From assembly GCF_001544835.2 (NCBI RefSeq), contig NZ_FCNX02000023.1:1-64000 (forward strand): a DNA stretch of 64,000 nucleotides, in the 5' to 3' direction. Shown here in pieces: positions 47,308 to 56,086 of this stretch. Position numbers and translations under genes: made by a program. Numbering within the stretch: position 1 is the stretch's first letter; each line of letters begins with the position of its first letter. Source of the DNA: Caballeronia fortuita (GTDB lineage: Bacteria > Pseudomonadota > Gammaproteobacteria > Burkholderiales > Burkholderiaceae). The notes under the pieces are model-generated. The model had not been told where the DNA came from and did not search any database. It saw only the letters and a program-made list of their open reading frames with translations.

Positions 47308-48849
47308 TCATCCGCCCGGCGCGATCACGTGCGGCGTAATCAGCACGACGAGCTCGCTCTTCGAGCTGCGGCGCGCGTGGTGACGGAAGAGCCATCCGAC
47401 GAGCGGCAGCTTCGACAGTAACGGCACGCCGGTCGTATCCTGCCGCTCGTCATCGGAGTAAATTCCGCCGATCGCGACCGTGCCGCCGTTCTCCACTTCC
47501 ACGCGCGTCTGCACATGCTTGGTATGGATGGCCGGCCCGTTCGCCGTCTGCTCGCCGACACTGTCTTTGGTGACGTCGAGATCGAGGATGACGTGGCCAT
47601 GCGGCGTGATCTGAGGCTCGACCTCCAGTTTGAGCGTTGCGCGCCGAAACTGCACGCCCGACATACCGTTGCCGACCTTCGCCTGATACGGCACTTCCAT
47701 GCCTTGCTCGACGATGGATTTCACCCGGTCCGCCGTCACGACGCGCGGCCGCGAGACGATCTGCCCGCGCCCTTCGGCTTCCATCGCGCTTAGTTCCAGG
47801 TTGAGCAGCCGGGTCGCCTGCGCGACGAAGAGCGTGAGTCCGGCGCTCGCCGCGTCGAAACCGTTGATCGGCCCTGCCGTCAGATCGTATACCACACCGT
47901 CCTTGCCGCCCGCGACGCCGGTCGACGGATCGTTTCGCGGCGCGACGCTCAACTTGACGCCGAGATTGCGCGACAGCCCGGCCTCGCCTTCGACGATCTG
48001 CGCTTCGATCATCACTTGCGGAGTCGGCTTGTCGATCAGCGCGATCAGCTCCGCGATCTGCCGCACGCGTGCATCGAGATCGGTGATGAAGAGCAGATTC
48101 GTGCGCGGATCGGAAATGGCGGAGCCGCGTTTGGACAAGACGCGCTGACTCCCCGAGCCGGACAGCATCTTGCGCAGTTCATCCGCGCGCGAATAGCGCA
48201 GCACGAACGTACGGCTCGCGAGCGGTTCGAGATCCGCGGCGCGCGCGTGGGCTTCGAAGCGCAGCTTTTCGCGCGCGGCGAGTTCGGCGAGCGGCGCGAC
48301 CCAGATCACGTTGCCGTGCTGCTCCATCGCGAGACCGTGGACTTCGAGGAAGGTGTCGAACGCGCGCCGCCACGGCACGGCGACGAGATTCATCGACACC
48401 TGTCCGCGCACCTTGTCGCTCGCGACGATGTTCACGCCAGCAAACCGCGCGAAGGCGTGGAGCGCGGCGGCGAGGTCGGCGTTTTTCAGGTCGAGCGTGA
48501 TCGGCTTGCCGTCGTCGTTGCCGGACGATGCGCCGCTCAGACGTTCGAGTGCCGGCAAAGGCACGGGCGGGCCTTCCAGCGCATCCGTCGATTCCGCAGC
48601 CGGCTTCGCGGGCGCGGCGGCGTCCGCACTCTGGACGGCGGGCACGTCGGACGCGAGGGGCGCGAGGGGCGCGAGGGGCGCGATGGACGCGGCTTGATCG
48701 ACGGACTGCGCATCGAACGATGCGGGCAGCGGCGGAAGCGGCGCGATGACCGCGTCGGCGCTATCGGCGGCCAGCGCCGCGTGTGCCGTGAGCAGCAACG
48801 CCGCGCTCATCGTCGTGAAAATGCGTGCAAGCTTCGCGGGATGTCTCAC
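47308..48849 (-). CDS. pilQ: Type IV pilus secretin, PilQ/HofQ-like
   Basis: The outer-membrane secretin through which a type IV pilus passes. The 513-residue precursor has a signal peptide (about 1-27, ending HAALA), a low-complexity Ala/Pro/Leu/Asp region (28-95), a secretin N0-like domain (ITLDLKNADLAAALHAFARFAGVNIV), an N1 repeat ending ELIALIDKPTPQVMIEAQIVE, and the secretin core with GMEVPYQAKVGNG, LDLDVTKDSVG, GTVAIGGIYS, PLLSKLPLVGWLFRH. It is shorter than PilQ of Neisseria or Pseudomonas (over 700) and I see no AMIN domains. It is last in pilM-N-OP-Q. Confidence 0.9.
   Translation of the reverse strand: MRHPAKLARIFTTMSAALLLTAHAALAADSADAVIAPLPPLPASFDAQSVDQAASIAPLAPLAPLASDVPAVQSADAAAPAKPAAESTDALEGPPVPLPALERLSGASSGNDDGKPITLDLKNADLAAALHAFARFAGVNIVASDKVRGQVSMNLVAVPWRRAFDTFLEVHGLAMEQHGNVIWVAPLAELAAREKLRFEAHARAADLEPLASRTFVLRYSRADELRKMLSGSGSQRVLSKRGSAISDPRTNLLFITDLDARVRQIAELIALIDKPTPQVMIEAQIVEGEAGLSRNLGVKLSVAPRNDPSTGVAGGKDGVVYDLTAGPINGFDAASAGLTLFVAQATRLLNLELSAMEAEGRGQIVSRPRVVTADRVKSIVEQGMEVPYQAKVGNGMSGVQFRRATLKLEVEPQITPHGHVILDLDVTKDSVGEQTANGPAIHTKHVQTRVEVENGGTVAIGGIYSDDERQDTTGVPLLSKLPLVGWLFRHHARRSSKSELVVLITPHVIAPGG
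48655..48690. repeat. 9-bp tandem repeat in pilQ (three GAGGGGCGC units and one degenerate)
   Basis: Three perfect tandem copies of GAGGGGCGC (48655-48681) plus a degenerate fourth unit encode repeated Ala-Pro-Leu triplets in the flexible region after the PilQ signal peptide. Copy-number change would preserve the frame. Confidence 0.85.
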
Positions 48850-49712
48850 GTGCGATCCTCCTCGAACATCAGCTTGCGCGACACGCCGTCCCGACGAGCA
48901 AGCTCGACCGCGCGCGGCACGACGCTTCCGATACGCTCGTCGCCGATCTTCTGGCCCGGCGCGAAACTGTCGACGTCGCGGCCGCTTTGCAGCAGCGCCA
49001 TCGCGCGGCGACGTCCGACGATCGTGCCGACGAGCAACATGTCGCCGGTCTGCGCGGCCGCATCCGCGCTGCCGAACGGATCGACGATGAACGCGTTCGC
49101 GCGCGGCGCCGCCGTGTGCACGACCGGCGGCAGCGTTTCGAAGACGCGCAACGTCGCTTCGATGACGAGCGCGCCCGCCTGCCGCTTGATCTGCACGTTC
49201 TCCGGCACGACGAGTCGCGGCAGACCGGCCAGCGCGTCGAGAAAGCGCCGCATTTCCGCGAAGGTCGCGTCAGCGCGCAGTTTGAGCGCGCGCTCCGGAA
49301 CCGGCCCGCCGCTCTTGCCCGCGACAGGCTCGATGCCCGCGACGCGCAAACCGCTCTGCGCGGCGAGTTCGGCAATATCACGCAGCGCGTCGGCGGCGCT
49401 CCAGTGCTCCGGCTCCAGCCGATCCGACGATGCGCGCGCCCGCAGCGCCGACAATGCGCCAGCGATGCGCCCCGCGTCCTGCACTTTCGCCTGCGTCGCC
49501 GTCAACGCAGCGCGGCTTGCGTCGAGCTGGTTTGCATCCGACATCCGCCATGCATGCACGCCGAACGCGAACACGAGCAGACCCAGCGCAAGCGCAGCCG
49601 CGGCCGTTCGACGCCACGACCATTCGTCGAGCGCCCTGAAGAAGAACCGCGCGCCGCGTGTACCCGTACGCGCGCGCGTCTTTACCGCGATATTCATCGG
49701 GATCGTGCTCAT
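48846..49712 (-). CDS. Type IV pilus inner-membrane alignment protein, PilO-PilP-like fusion
   Basis: A 288-residue protein in the pilO position. The N-terminal part has a basic cytosolic lead, one helix (about 34-54), a coiled-coil (about 58-95) and a ferredoxin-like PilO domain (about 100-190, MRRFLDALAGLPRLVVPENVQI). After about residue 205 comes DPFGS and MLLVGTIVGRRRAMALLQSG...APGQKIGDERIGSVVP, which resembles the PilP/GspC-type beta domain. No separate pilP lies between it and pilQ, so the two functions seem joined in one chain. It overlaps pilN and pilQ by four bases each. Confidence 0.78.
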   Translation of the reverse strand: MSTIPMNIAVKTRARTGTRGARFFFRALDEWSWRRTAAAALALGLLVFAFGVHAWRMSDANQLDASRAALTATQAKVQDAGRIAGALSALRARASSDRLEPEHWSAADALRDIAELAAQSGLRVAGIEPVAGKSGGPVPERALKLRADATFAEMRRFLDALAGLPRLVVPENVQIKRQAGALVIEATLRVFETLPPVVHTAAPRANAFIVDPFGSADAAAQTGDMLLVGTIVGRRRAMALLQSGRDVDSFAPGQKIGDERIGSVVPRAVELARRDGVSRKLMFEEDRT

Positions 49713-50380
49713 GGACGTTTCCCCTTTGCCGCCGCCAGGACCGGGCGCGCCTGACGCGCCGCCGCTTCATCGGATGAATGTTCCGGCGCATAACGTACGA
49801 GCGCGACGAATTCAAAATGCGCAGCGTGCGCTTCGAACGACGCCGGTGCCCCGCGTTTTGCCGCCTGCACAGGCTCGGCGCGCCGCTTCATTTCGATTAC
49901 CTCCACCGCCTGCACGCCGCGCAGGCGTTCCAGACGCTTGAGCCATTGCGTGGCCGACTGCGAATCGGGCGCGAGCGCGGCGAGTTCGACCTCGTTCGTT
50001 CGCTGCGATACGCGAGCGAGCGCGACGCCGCGTTGCGCGGGCGCGTCTGCGAGCGCTTCGAGCAGCGCGAGAAAGCGCTCGCGCGGCAATGCCAGAGGCT
50101 GCGCGGCCTCACGCGCACGCCGCCGCTCGCTTTCGGCGCGCAGGAGCCGTGCGTGTTCGTCGAACTGTGCGCTCGATGCACGCAGCGACGTCTCCAGCGC
50201 CACGCGCCTTTCGTCGAGACGAACGCGCTCGAACGCGTCCCAGCCCGCGACGGCGCCCACTGCCGCGAAGGCCGCAAGACCGACCGCCCCGATCAGCGTG
50301 AGCCGCTGACGCCGCAATTCACGACGCTTGCGCGCACGATATGGCAGCAGGTTGAATCCCTCGTGCATGGCGGCGTTCAT
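49709..50380 (-). CDS. pilN: Type IV pilus assembly protein PilN-like
   Basis: A 223-residue bitopic protein that binds PilM through its N-terminus and pairs with PilO in the alignment complex. FNLLPYRARKRRELRRQR at about 8-25 is the PilM-docking INLLPWR-type motif, one helix follows (about 28-46), then a coiled-coil and a small periplasmic domain with VALARVSQRTNEVELAALA. The C-terminal 45 residues are Ala/basic. ATG at 50378-50380 overlaps the pilM stop as ATGA. Confidence 0.86.
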   Translation of the reverse strand: MNAAMHEGFNLLPYRARKRRELRRQRLTLIGAVGLAAFAAVGAVAGWDAFERVRLDERRVALETSLRASSAQFDEHARLLRAESERRRAREAAQPLALPRERFLALLEALADAPAQRGVALARVSQRTNEVELAALAPDSQSATQWLKRLERLRGVQAVEVIEMKRRAEPVQAAKRGAPASFEAHAAHFEFVALVRYAPEHSSDEAAARQARPVLAAAKGKRP

Positions 50381-51378
50381 TGCATCACCTCGCGCAAAGC
50401 CAGTCCGAAGGCCACCGCGAAGCGCGGCGAATGCTTGTGCGCCGTCTGGATGTCGGCGGTGCCGTTGCAATATGGCGCGGCCTCGAACGGCAGCGCCGGG
50501 CAACCGAAAGTCTTGCCGAGCACGGGAAGCGGAACGCCCGCATGCGCCAGCAATTCGATCTGCCCGCCCATGTAGATGCAATCGAGCGGCGCGGCGTCGC
50601 CCGCGAGTTCGTGCAAGGCGTCGGCGATGCTTCGATGCTCCGGCGCCGGATAACGGACCTCGTTTTCGATGCCGCGCGCGCCGGCGAGCCAGCCGTGCAG
50701 GCCGGTGCTTTCCAGCCAGCAGACGAGATAGCGCGCATCCGCATCGAGCTCGACCGAACCCGCGTGGCGCATTGCGCGCAAGGCGGCGGCCGGCTCACCA
50801 TCGATCGCCGATAGCGCGATGCCCGCCTCCGCCGCCGTCTCGACGCGCGCCTCGACGTGCCGGCGCGCCGTCGCCGCGATCGACACGAGCGCCTCGCTGT
50901 CTTCCCGCGTCTGCACGGACCAGTCGACCGCCAGCGCGCCGCGTTCGATGCCCGCCGCGCGCTCGGCATGCGCGAGCACGGCGGGTTCGAGCATGCCGCG
51001 CGGATCGCCGCCGATCGACGGAGCGAGCGGTTCGCTGCCGTCGATCAGCCGCGCGAGTGGGATCTGCGTGGTCAGCGTCGCGGACGCGGGCAGCCCCATT
51101 GCGCAACGCAACGCGCGCCACGCGCCGCTTTCCGGCAGACGCCCGAACGCCTCGCGCAACGACGCGACGATCGCCGCGCGATCGACGAAATCGCCATCGA
51201 TCACCGCGCCCGACGGCAGCGCCACCGTTTCCAGATGCTCGACGCACACCGACGCGTTCGCGCGTAATCGTCTGCTCACGACAGCGACGCGCACCGCGTC
51301 CTCGCTCACGTCGATGCCCGCCGCATAGCGCCGCGTGACCGTCAGCATCGTGCCGCGCAGCGTGTTTTCCTTGCTCAT
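50377..51378 (-). CDS. pilM: Type IV pilus assembly protein PilM-like (actin-fold)
   Basis: A 333-residue cytosolic actin-like ATPase family protein that links PilN to the pilus motor. YAAGIDVSEDAVRVAVVSRR is the phosphate-1-like strand, DGDFVDRAAIVASLREAF and AMGLPASATLTTQIPL match PilM/ComA-type proteins. The C-terminal IYMGGQIELLAHAGVPLPVLG corresponds to the adenosine segment. First gene of the pil cluster. Sequence divergence from PilM of Pseudomonas is high, so the call rests partly on position. Confidence 0.82.
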   Translation of the reverse strand: MSKENTLRGTMLTVTRRYAAGIDVSEDAVRVAVVSRRLRANASVCVEHLETVALPSGAVIDGDFVDRAAIVASLREAFGRLPESGAWRALRCAMGLPASATLTTQIPLARLIDGSEPLAPSIGGDPRGMLEPAVLAHAERAAGIERGALAVDWSVQTREDSEALVSIAATARRHVEARVETAAEAGIALSAIDGEPAAALRAMRHAGSVELDADARYLVCWLESTGLHGWLAGARGIENEVRYPAPEHRSIADALHELAGDAAPLDCIYMGGQIELLAHAGVPLPVLGKTFGCPALPFEAAPYCNGTADIQTAHKHSPRFAVAFGLALREVMQ

Positions 51379-51621
51379 GAACCACTCCTTCCGTTCGCTC
51401 GCGCACCGAACCGTTCGGGCGCTCGAGGTCGGATGGATTGTCGCGAGCGTCGCCTGCGGCGAACACTCGGCCGAATGGCTAACGCTCGCGATGGAAAGAT
51501 GATTCCAGGCAGGATCGCGCGTATCTTGAAGAAAGCGGCAACCGTGTATGCCAGCGCGTGCCAGCGCACGCGGCGGGCGCGGGCGCCGAGAGCGTCCGGA
51601 AAAGTCCTAAATCGGGGCAGC

Positions 51622-51627
51622 TATAAT
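51622..51627 (+). promoter_or_regulatory. Candidate mrcA promoter -10 box
   Basis: A perfect TATAAT lies 24 bases upstream of the mrcA ATG, between the divergent pilM and mrcA genes. No convincing -35 is seen at the usual distance. The remaining 51379-51621 gap has no supported gene. Confidence 0.5.
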
Positions 51628-51651
51628 CGCGTGACTGTTTTTGGTGGTGCT

Positions 51652-54060
51652 ATGCAATCCTCTTCCCCGTCCAACCCGCCGTCCACGCCGCCCGAGAAAC
51701 CGAAAAAAGCCGCACGCCCCTGGTGGGCGCGGGTCATGCTCGGATGTCTCGTCGGCATTTTTGCGCTGGTCGTCTGCGCGGGCCTCGTGCTCGGCTATGC
51801 GCTCGTCGTCGCGATGCCGAACCTGCCGTCGCTCGAAGCGCTGACGGACTACAAGCCGAAGGTGCCGCTGCGCATCTATACGGCGGATCACGTTCTCATC
51901 GGCGAATTCGGCGAGGAACGCCGCAGCGTCGTGCGAATTCAGGACGTGCCCGATCATCTGAAAAAAGCCGTGCTCGCGATCGAAGACGCGCGCTTCTACG
52001 ATCACGGCGGCGTCGATCTGACCGGCATCCTGCGTGCGGGCTCGGTCGCGCTGACCAACGGCCACGCGTCGCAGGGCGCGAGCACGATCACGATGCAGGT
52101 CGCGCGCAACTTCTTTCTGTCGAGCGAAAAGACCTACACGCGCAAGATTTACGAAATGCTGCTCGCGTACAAGATCGAACGCGCGTTGACGAAGGATCAG
52201 ATTCTCGAGGTCTATATGAATCAGATCTATCTCGGACAGCGTGCGTACGGTTTCGCGAGCGCCGCGCGCGTCTACTTCGGCAAGGATCTGAAGGACGTCT
52301 CGCTCGCCGAGGCCGCGATGCTCGCGGGTCTGCCGAAAGCGCCGTCGGCATATAACCCGGTCGTCAATCCGAAGCGCGCGAAGGTGCGGCAGGAGTACAT
52401 CCTGCAACGCATGCGCGAGTTGAATTTCATCACGCAGGCGGACTACGACGAGGCCGTAAAACAGCCGCTCGTCGTGAAGGGACAGGGCCGCGAGTTCAGC
52501 GTGCACGCCGAGTACGTGGCGGAAATGGTGCGTCAGATGTTGTACGCGCAGTATCGCGAGGAAGCGTACACGCGCGGCCTGAACGTCGTGACGACGATCG
52601 ATTCCGCCGATCAGGACGCCGCCTATCGCGCGGTGCGTAAAGGCCTGATGGACTACGAGCACCGTCACGGCTATCGCGGGCCGGAGGGCTATATCGATTT
52701 GCCGGCGGATGCGGACGACCGCGAGCAGGCCATCGACGATGCACTCGCCGAGCATCCCGACAACGGCGAAATCGTCGCGGCCGTGGTGACGTCGGCGAGT
52801 CCGAAGGAAGTGAAAGCGAGCTTCATCGACGGCAATACGGCGACCATCAGCGGCAACGATCTGCGCTTCGTGCAATACGCCCTCAGCGCGCGCGCACAGC
52901 CGAATTCGCGCATCCGTCCGGGCGCGATCGTGCGTCTCGTGAAGAACGACGACGGCGACTGGATCATCACGCAGCTGCCGCAGGTCGAAGGCGCGCTCGT
53001 CTCGATGGTGCCGCAGGACGGCGCGATCCGCGCGCTCGTCGGCGGCTTCGACTTCAACAAGAACAAGTTCAACCACGTCACGCAGGCGTGGCGTCAGCCG
53101 GGTTCGAGCTTCAAGCCGTTCATTTATTCCGCATCGCTCGAAAAAGGTCTTTCGCCCGCGACGATCATCAACGACGGACCGCTCTTCTTCAGCGCCGCCG
53201 AAACCGGCGGGCAGGCGTGGGAGCCGAAGAACTACGGCGGCGGTTTCGACGGCCCGATGACCATGCGCTCGGCGTTGCAGCGCTCGAAGAACATGGTGTC
53301 GATCCGCATCCTGAGTCATATCGGCACGAAGTACGCGCAGCAGTACATCACGCGCTTCGGCTTCGATGCGGATCGTCATCCCGCCTATCTGCCGATGGCG
53401 CTCGGCGCGGGTCTCGTCACGCCGCTGCAAATGGCGGCCGGTTACGCGGTGTTCGCGAACGGCGGCTATCGCGTGAATCCGTATCTGATCGCCGACATCA
53501 CCGATCCTTACGGCCGCGTCGTGTCGCATCCGCAGCCGCTCGTCGCGCAGCAGAGCGCGCCGCTCGCGATCACACCGCGCAATGCGTTCGTCATGAACAG
53601 CCTGTTGCAGAGCGTCGCGCAGCACGGCACGGGCGCGAAGACGAATCAGTTGAAGCGCGGCGATCTCGCCGGCAAGACGGGCACGACGAACGACTCGCGC
53701 GATGCGTGGTTCGCCGGCTATCAGCGCACGCTCGTCGCGATCGCGTGGATCGGCTACGACAATCCGCGCAGCCTCGGCGACAAGGAAACGGGCGGAGGCC
53801 TTGCGCTGCCGGTGTGGATGGATTACATGAGCCGCGCGTTGAAGGGCGTGCCCGAGTACAAGCCGATGATGCCGCCCGATATCACTTCGCTCGGCAATGA
53901 GCTGTACTACGACGACATGACGCCAGGCCGCGGCTTCGTCGCGACTATCGGTGTCAGTCAGGCGCCGCCGCAGGAGGGCGTCTCGGGCGTCACCGCGCCC
54001 GCGCCTGAAGTCGGCGAGCAGGAAAAGCAGGACATCATGAATCTGTTCAAGGGGCAGTAA
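51652..54060 (+). CDS. mrcA: Bifunctional penicillin-binding protein 1A
   Basis: PBP1A polymerises and crosslinks peptidoglycan. The 802-residue protein starts MQSSSPSNPPSTPPEKPKK and has one membrane helix (about 27-52). The transglycosylase domain shows AIEDARFYDHGGVD and QGASTITMQVARNFFL; an OB-like insert follows; the transpeptidase has the active serine in PGSSFKPF, SKN and the KTGTTND triad. The tail is acidic. It is divergent from pilM, as in gammaproteobacteria. A longer frame to 51433 is rejected because it begins upstream of the TATAAT box. Confidence 0.96.
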   Translation: MQSSSPSNPPSTPPEKPKKAARPWWARVMLGCLVGIFALVVCAGLVLGYALVVAMPNLPSLEALTDYKPKVPLRIYTADHVLIGEFGEERRSVVRIQDVPDHLKKAVLAIEDARFYDHGGVDLTGILRAGSVALTNGHASQGASTITMQVARNFFLSSEKTYTRKIYEMLLAYKIERALTKDQILEVYMNQIYLGQRAYGFASAARVYFGKDLKDVSLAEAAMLAGLPKAPSAYNPVVNPKRAKVRQEYILQRMRELNFITQADYDEAVKQPLVVKGQGREFSVHAEYVAEMVRQMLYAQYREEAYTRGLNVVTTIDSADQDAAYRAVRKGLMDYEHRHGYRGPEGYIDLPADADDREQAIDDALAEHPDNGEIVAAVVTSASPKEVKASFIDGNTATISGNDLRFVQYALSARAQPNSRIRPGAIVRLVKNDDGDWIITQLPQVEGALVSMVPQDGAIRALVGGFDFNKNKFNHVTQAWRQPGSSFKPFIYSASLEKGLSPATIINDGPLFFSAAETGGQAWEPKNYGGGFDGPMTMRSALQRSKNMVSIRILSHIGTKYAQQYITRFGFDADRHPAYLPMALGAGLVTPLQMAAGYAVFANGGYRVNPYLIADITDPYGRVVSHPQPLVAQQSAPLAITPRNAFVMNSLLQSVAQHGTGAKTNQLKRGDLAGKTGTTNDSRDAWFAGYQRTLVAIAWIGYDNPRSLGDKETGGGLALPVWMDYMSRALKGVPEYKPMMPPDITSLGNELYYDDMTPGRGFVATIGVSQAPPQEGVSGVTAPAPEVGEQEKQDIMNLFKGQ

Positions 54061-54083
54061 GCGCGCCCCGGCGCTTCCCGAAG

Positions 54084-54115
54084 CGGGCGGATCACGCGGT
54101 CCGCCCGTTTTTTTT
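54084..54115 (+). terminator. Rho-independent terminator of mrcA
   Basis: An 8-bp perfect stem CGGGCGGA/TCCGCCCG (54084-54091 and 54100-54107) is followed by eight T residues. The T-run reaches the stop codon of cyaY on the other strand. Confidence 0.9.
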
Positions 54116-54431
54116 ACGCCTTGAAGCGGATCGGTTCGCCCGCCTGCTCGCTCGAATACTTGCTCAGCGTCGCGAAGAATTCGCTGTTGTCGCGCGTGTC
54201 GCGCCAGGCGCCGTCGACGTACTTGTAGTGGAATCCGCCCGCCTTCGCGGCGAGCCAGATCTCGTGCTTCGGCGGCTGCAGATTGACGATCACCTTCGTG
54301 CGATTCTCGAATTCCAGCGTCAAAACATTGCCGCTGCGCTCGAATTCGATGTCGGCGTCGGCGTTGTCCACCGAGCGCTCGATGGCCGTCAGCGCGGCCT
54401 CCGCCAGCGTCAGGTATTCCTGGTCTGTCAT
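54114..54431 (-). CDS. cyaY: Frataxin homologue CyaY
   Basis: CyaY binds iron and modulates IscS-dependent Fe-S cluster assembly. The 105-residue protein has an acidic first helix (MTDQEYLTLAEAALTAIERSVDNADADIEFE) for iron binding and the conserved VLTLEFENRTKVIVNLQPPKHEIWLAAKAGGFHYKY. The ATG at 54429-54431 is chosen over an in-frame start four codons earlier. It is divergent from lptM with 35 bases between them, the same neighbour as in E. coli. Confidence 0.95.
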   Translation of the reverse strand: MTDQEYLTLAEAALTAIERSVDNADADIEFERSGNVLTLEFENRTKVIVNLQPPKHEIWLAAKAGGFHYKYVDGAWRDTRDNSEFFATLSKYSSEQAGEPIRFKA

Positions 54432-54466
54432 GCTAAACTCCATCGATTAAACGTATAGGGACGGTC

Positions 54467-54730
54467 ATGCGAGTTGTTTTCAGGATGAGCGCGATTGTAG
54501 CGGCTTTGAGCATCGGCGCCGCCGCAACACTCTCGCTCGGCGGGTGTGGGCAACGTGGTCCGCTGTATCTGCCGAAGGTGCCGCCGCTGCCGCAACGTCC
54601 TGACAATCTCCAGAATACGCCGCCTTCGAACGTCGCTCCGGGTAACGAAACGGCATCGAGACAACCGCTGTCGCTGTCGCCCGAAACCAATCTGAATTCG
54701 GCGCCCAAGCCCGCTTCGTCCGCCGACTGA
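54467..54730 (+). CDS. lptM: Small LptM-like (YifL-type) outer-membrane lipoprotein
   Basis: An 87-residue lipoprotein with lipobox LSLGGC followed by GQRGPLYLPK, the hallmark of the LptM/YifL family. In E. coli LptM assists oxidative maturation of the LptD-LptE LPS translocon. The rest is Pro/Asn-rich and disordered. It sits between cyaY and lysA, matching the E. coli cyaY-yifL-dapF order except that lysA replaces dapF. Confidence 0.9.
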   Translation: MRVVFRMSAIVAALSIGAAATLSLGGCGQRGPLYLPKVPPLPQRPDNLQNTPPSNVAPGNETASRQPLSLSPETNLNSAPKPASSAD

Positions 54731-54773
54731 TCTTCCGCCTCGCGCGCTGACACGCGCACTTTCGATTCCACGC

Positions 54774-56036
54774 ATGAGTGATTCCGCATTCCATTACGTC
54801 GACGGCGTGCTCTACGTCGAAGGCGTCTCAGCCGCGTCGCTCGCGGAGCAGTTCGGCACGCCGCTCTATGTCTATTCGCGCGATGCGCTGACGCGCGCGT
54901 ATCACGCTTACGCCGATGCCTGCGCCGGCCGCAAGGCAACCGTGCACGTCGCGGTGAAGGCGAACAGCAATCTCGCGGTGCTCAACGTGTTCGCGCGCAT
55001 GGGCGCGGGCTTCGACATCGTGTCGTCGGGCGAACTCGCGCGCGTGCTCGCCGCAGGCGGCAAGGCAGAAAACACGGTGTTCTCGGGCGTCGGCAAGACG
55101 GCGGCGGAAATGCGCGAGGCGCTCGAAGCAGGCGTGAAGTGCTTCAACGTCGAATCGATTCCCGAGTTGCACGCGTTGAACGAAGTCGCGAAGTCGCTCG
55201 GCAAGAAGGCACCCGTTTCATTGCGCGTGAATCCCGACGTCGACGCGAAAACGCATCCGTATATTTCCACCGGCCTCAAGTCGAACAAGTTCGGCGTCGC
55301 CTTCGCCGATGCGCGCGCCACGTATCGCGAAGCCCACGCCATGCCGAATCTCGATGTCGTCGGCATCGATTGTCATATCGGCTCGCAGATCACCGAGATC
55401 AGCCCGTATCTCGACGCGCTCGACAAGCTGCTCGAACTCGTCGATCAGATCGAAGCGGACGGCATGAGCATTCGTCACGTGGATGTCGGCGGCGGTCTGG
55501 GTATCACCTACGACGACGAAACGCCGCCCGAGATCGGCCTTTTCGTAAAGACGCTGCTCGATCACATCGAAGCGCGCGGCCACGGCCAGCGCGAGGTGTA
55601 TTTCGAGCCGGGGCGCTCGCTCGTCGGCAATGCGGGCGTGCTGCTGACGCGCGTCGAGTTCCTGAAGCCGGGCGAGGAAAAGAACTTTGCCATCGTCGAT
55701 GCCGCGATGAACGATCTCGCGCGTCCCGCCATGTACGAGGCGTTCCATCGCATCGTGCCGGTCGTGAAGCGCGACGAGAAAGCTCACGTTTACGATGTCG
55801 TCGGCCCGGTTTGCGAAAGCGGCGACTGGCTCGGGCGCGATCGCGAACTGGCCATCGCATCCGGCGATCTGCTCGCGATCTGCTCGGCGGGCGCGTACGG
55901 CTTCGTGATGAGCTCGAACTACAACACGCGTCCCCGCGCCGCCGAAATCATGGTCGACGGCGAACGCGCGCGGCTCGTGCGCGAGCGTGAGGACGTCAAG
56001 CAGTTGTTCGCCGGCGAATCGATCCTGCCGGACTGA
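54774..56036 (+). CDS. lysA: Diaminopimelate decarboxylase
   Basis: LysA converts meso-diaminopimelate to lysine using PLP. The 420-residue fold-III enzyme has the PLP lysine in VHVAVKANSNLAVL, the HIGSQI loop, the phosphate-binding glycines in VDVGGGLGITY, EPGRSLVGNAG, and CESGDWLGRDR with the substrate Cys. It follows lptM by 43 bases and ends in a terminator. Confidence 0.96.
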   Translation: MSDSAFHYVDGVLYVEGVSAASLAEQFGTPLYVYSRDALTRAYHAYADACAGRKATVHVAVKANSNLAVLNVFARMGAGFDIVSSGELARVLAAGGKAENTVFSGVGKTAAEMREALEAGVKCFNVESIPELHALNEVAKSLGKKAPVSLRVNPDVDAKTHPYISTGLKSNKFGVAFADARATYREAHAMPNLDVVGIDCHIGSQITEISPYLDALDKLLELVDQIEADGMSIRHVDVGGGLGITYDDETPPEIGLFVKTLLDHIEARGHGQREVYFEPGRSLVGNAGVLLTRVEFLKPGEEKNFAIVDAAMNDLARPAMYEAFHRIVPVVKRDEKAHVYDVVGPVCESGDWLGRDRELAIASGDLLAICSAGAYGFVMSSNYNTRPRAAEIMVDGERARLVREREDVKQLFAGESILPD

Positions 56037-56052
56037 ATCGCGCGCTTCCAAC

Positions 56053-56086
56053 AAAAAGCGATGCCCTGAGAAGCATCGCTTTTTTC
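56053..56086. terminator. Bidirectional terminator between lysA and msrQ
   Basis: A stem AAAAGCGATGC with its complement GCATCGCTTTT and six T residues lies between the convergent lysA and msrQ genes. It overlaps the 3' end of msrQ. Confidence 0.85.

Noticed and set aside
51607..53625. A 672-codon open frame on the minus strand opposite mrcA
   Set aside because: Shadow of PBP1A codon bias; covers the mrcA promoter and has no domain.
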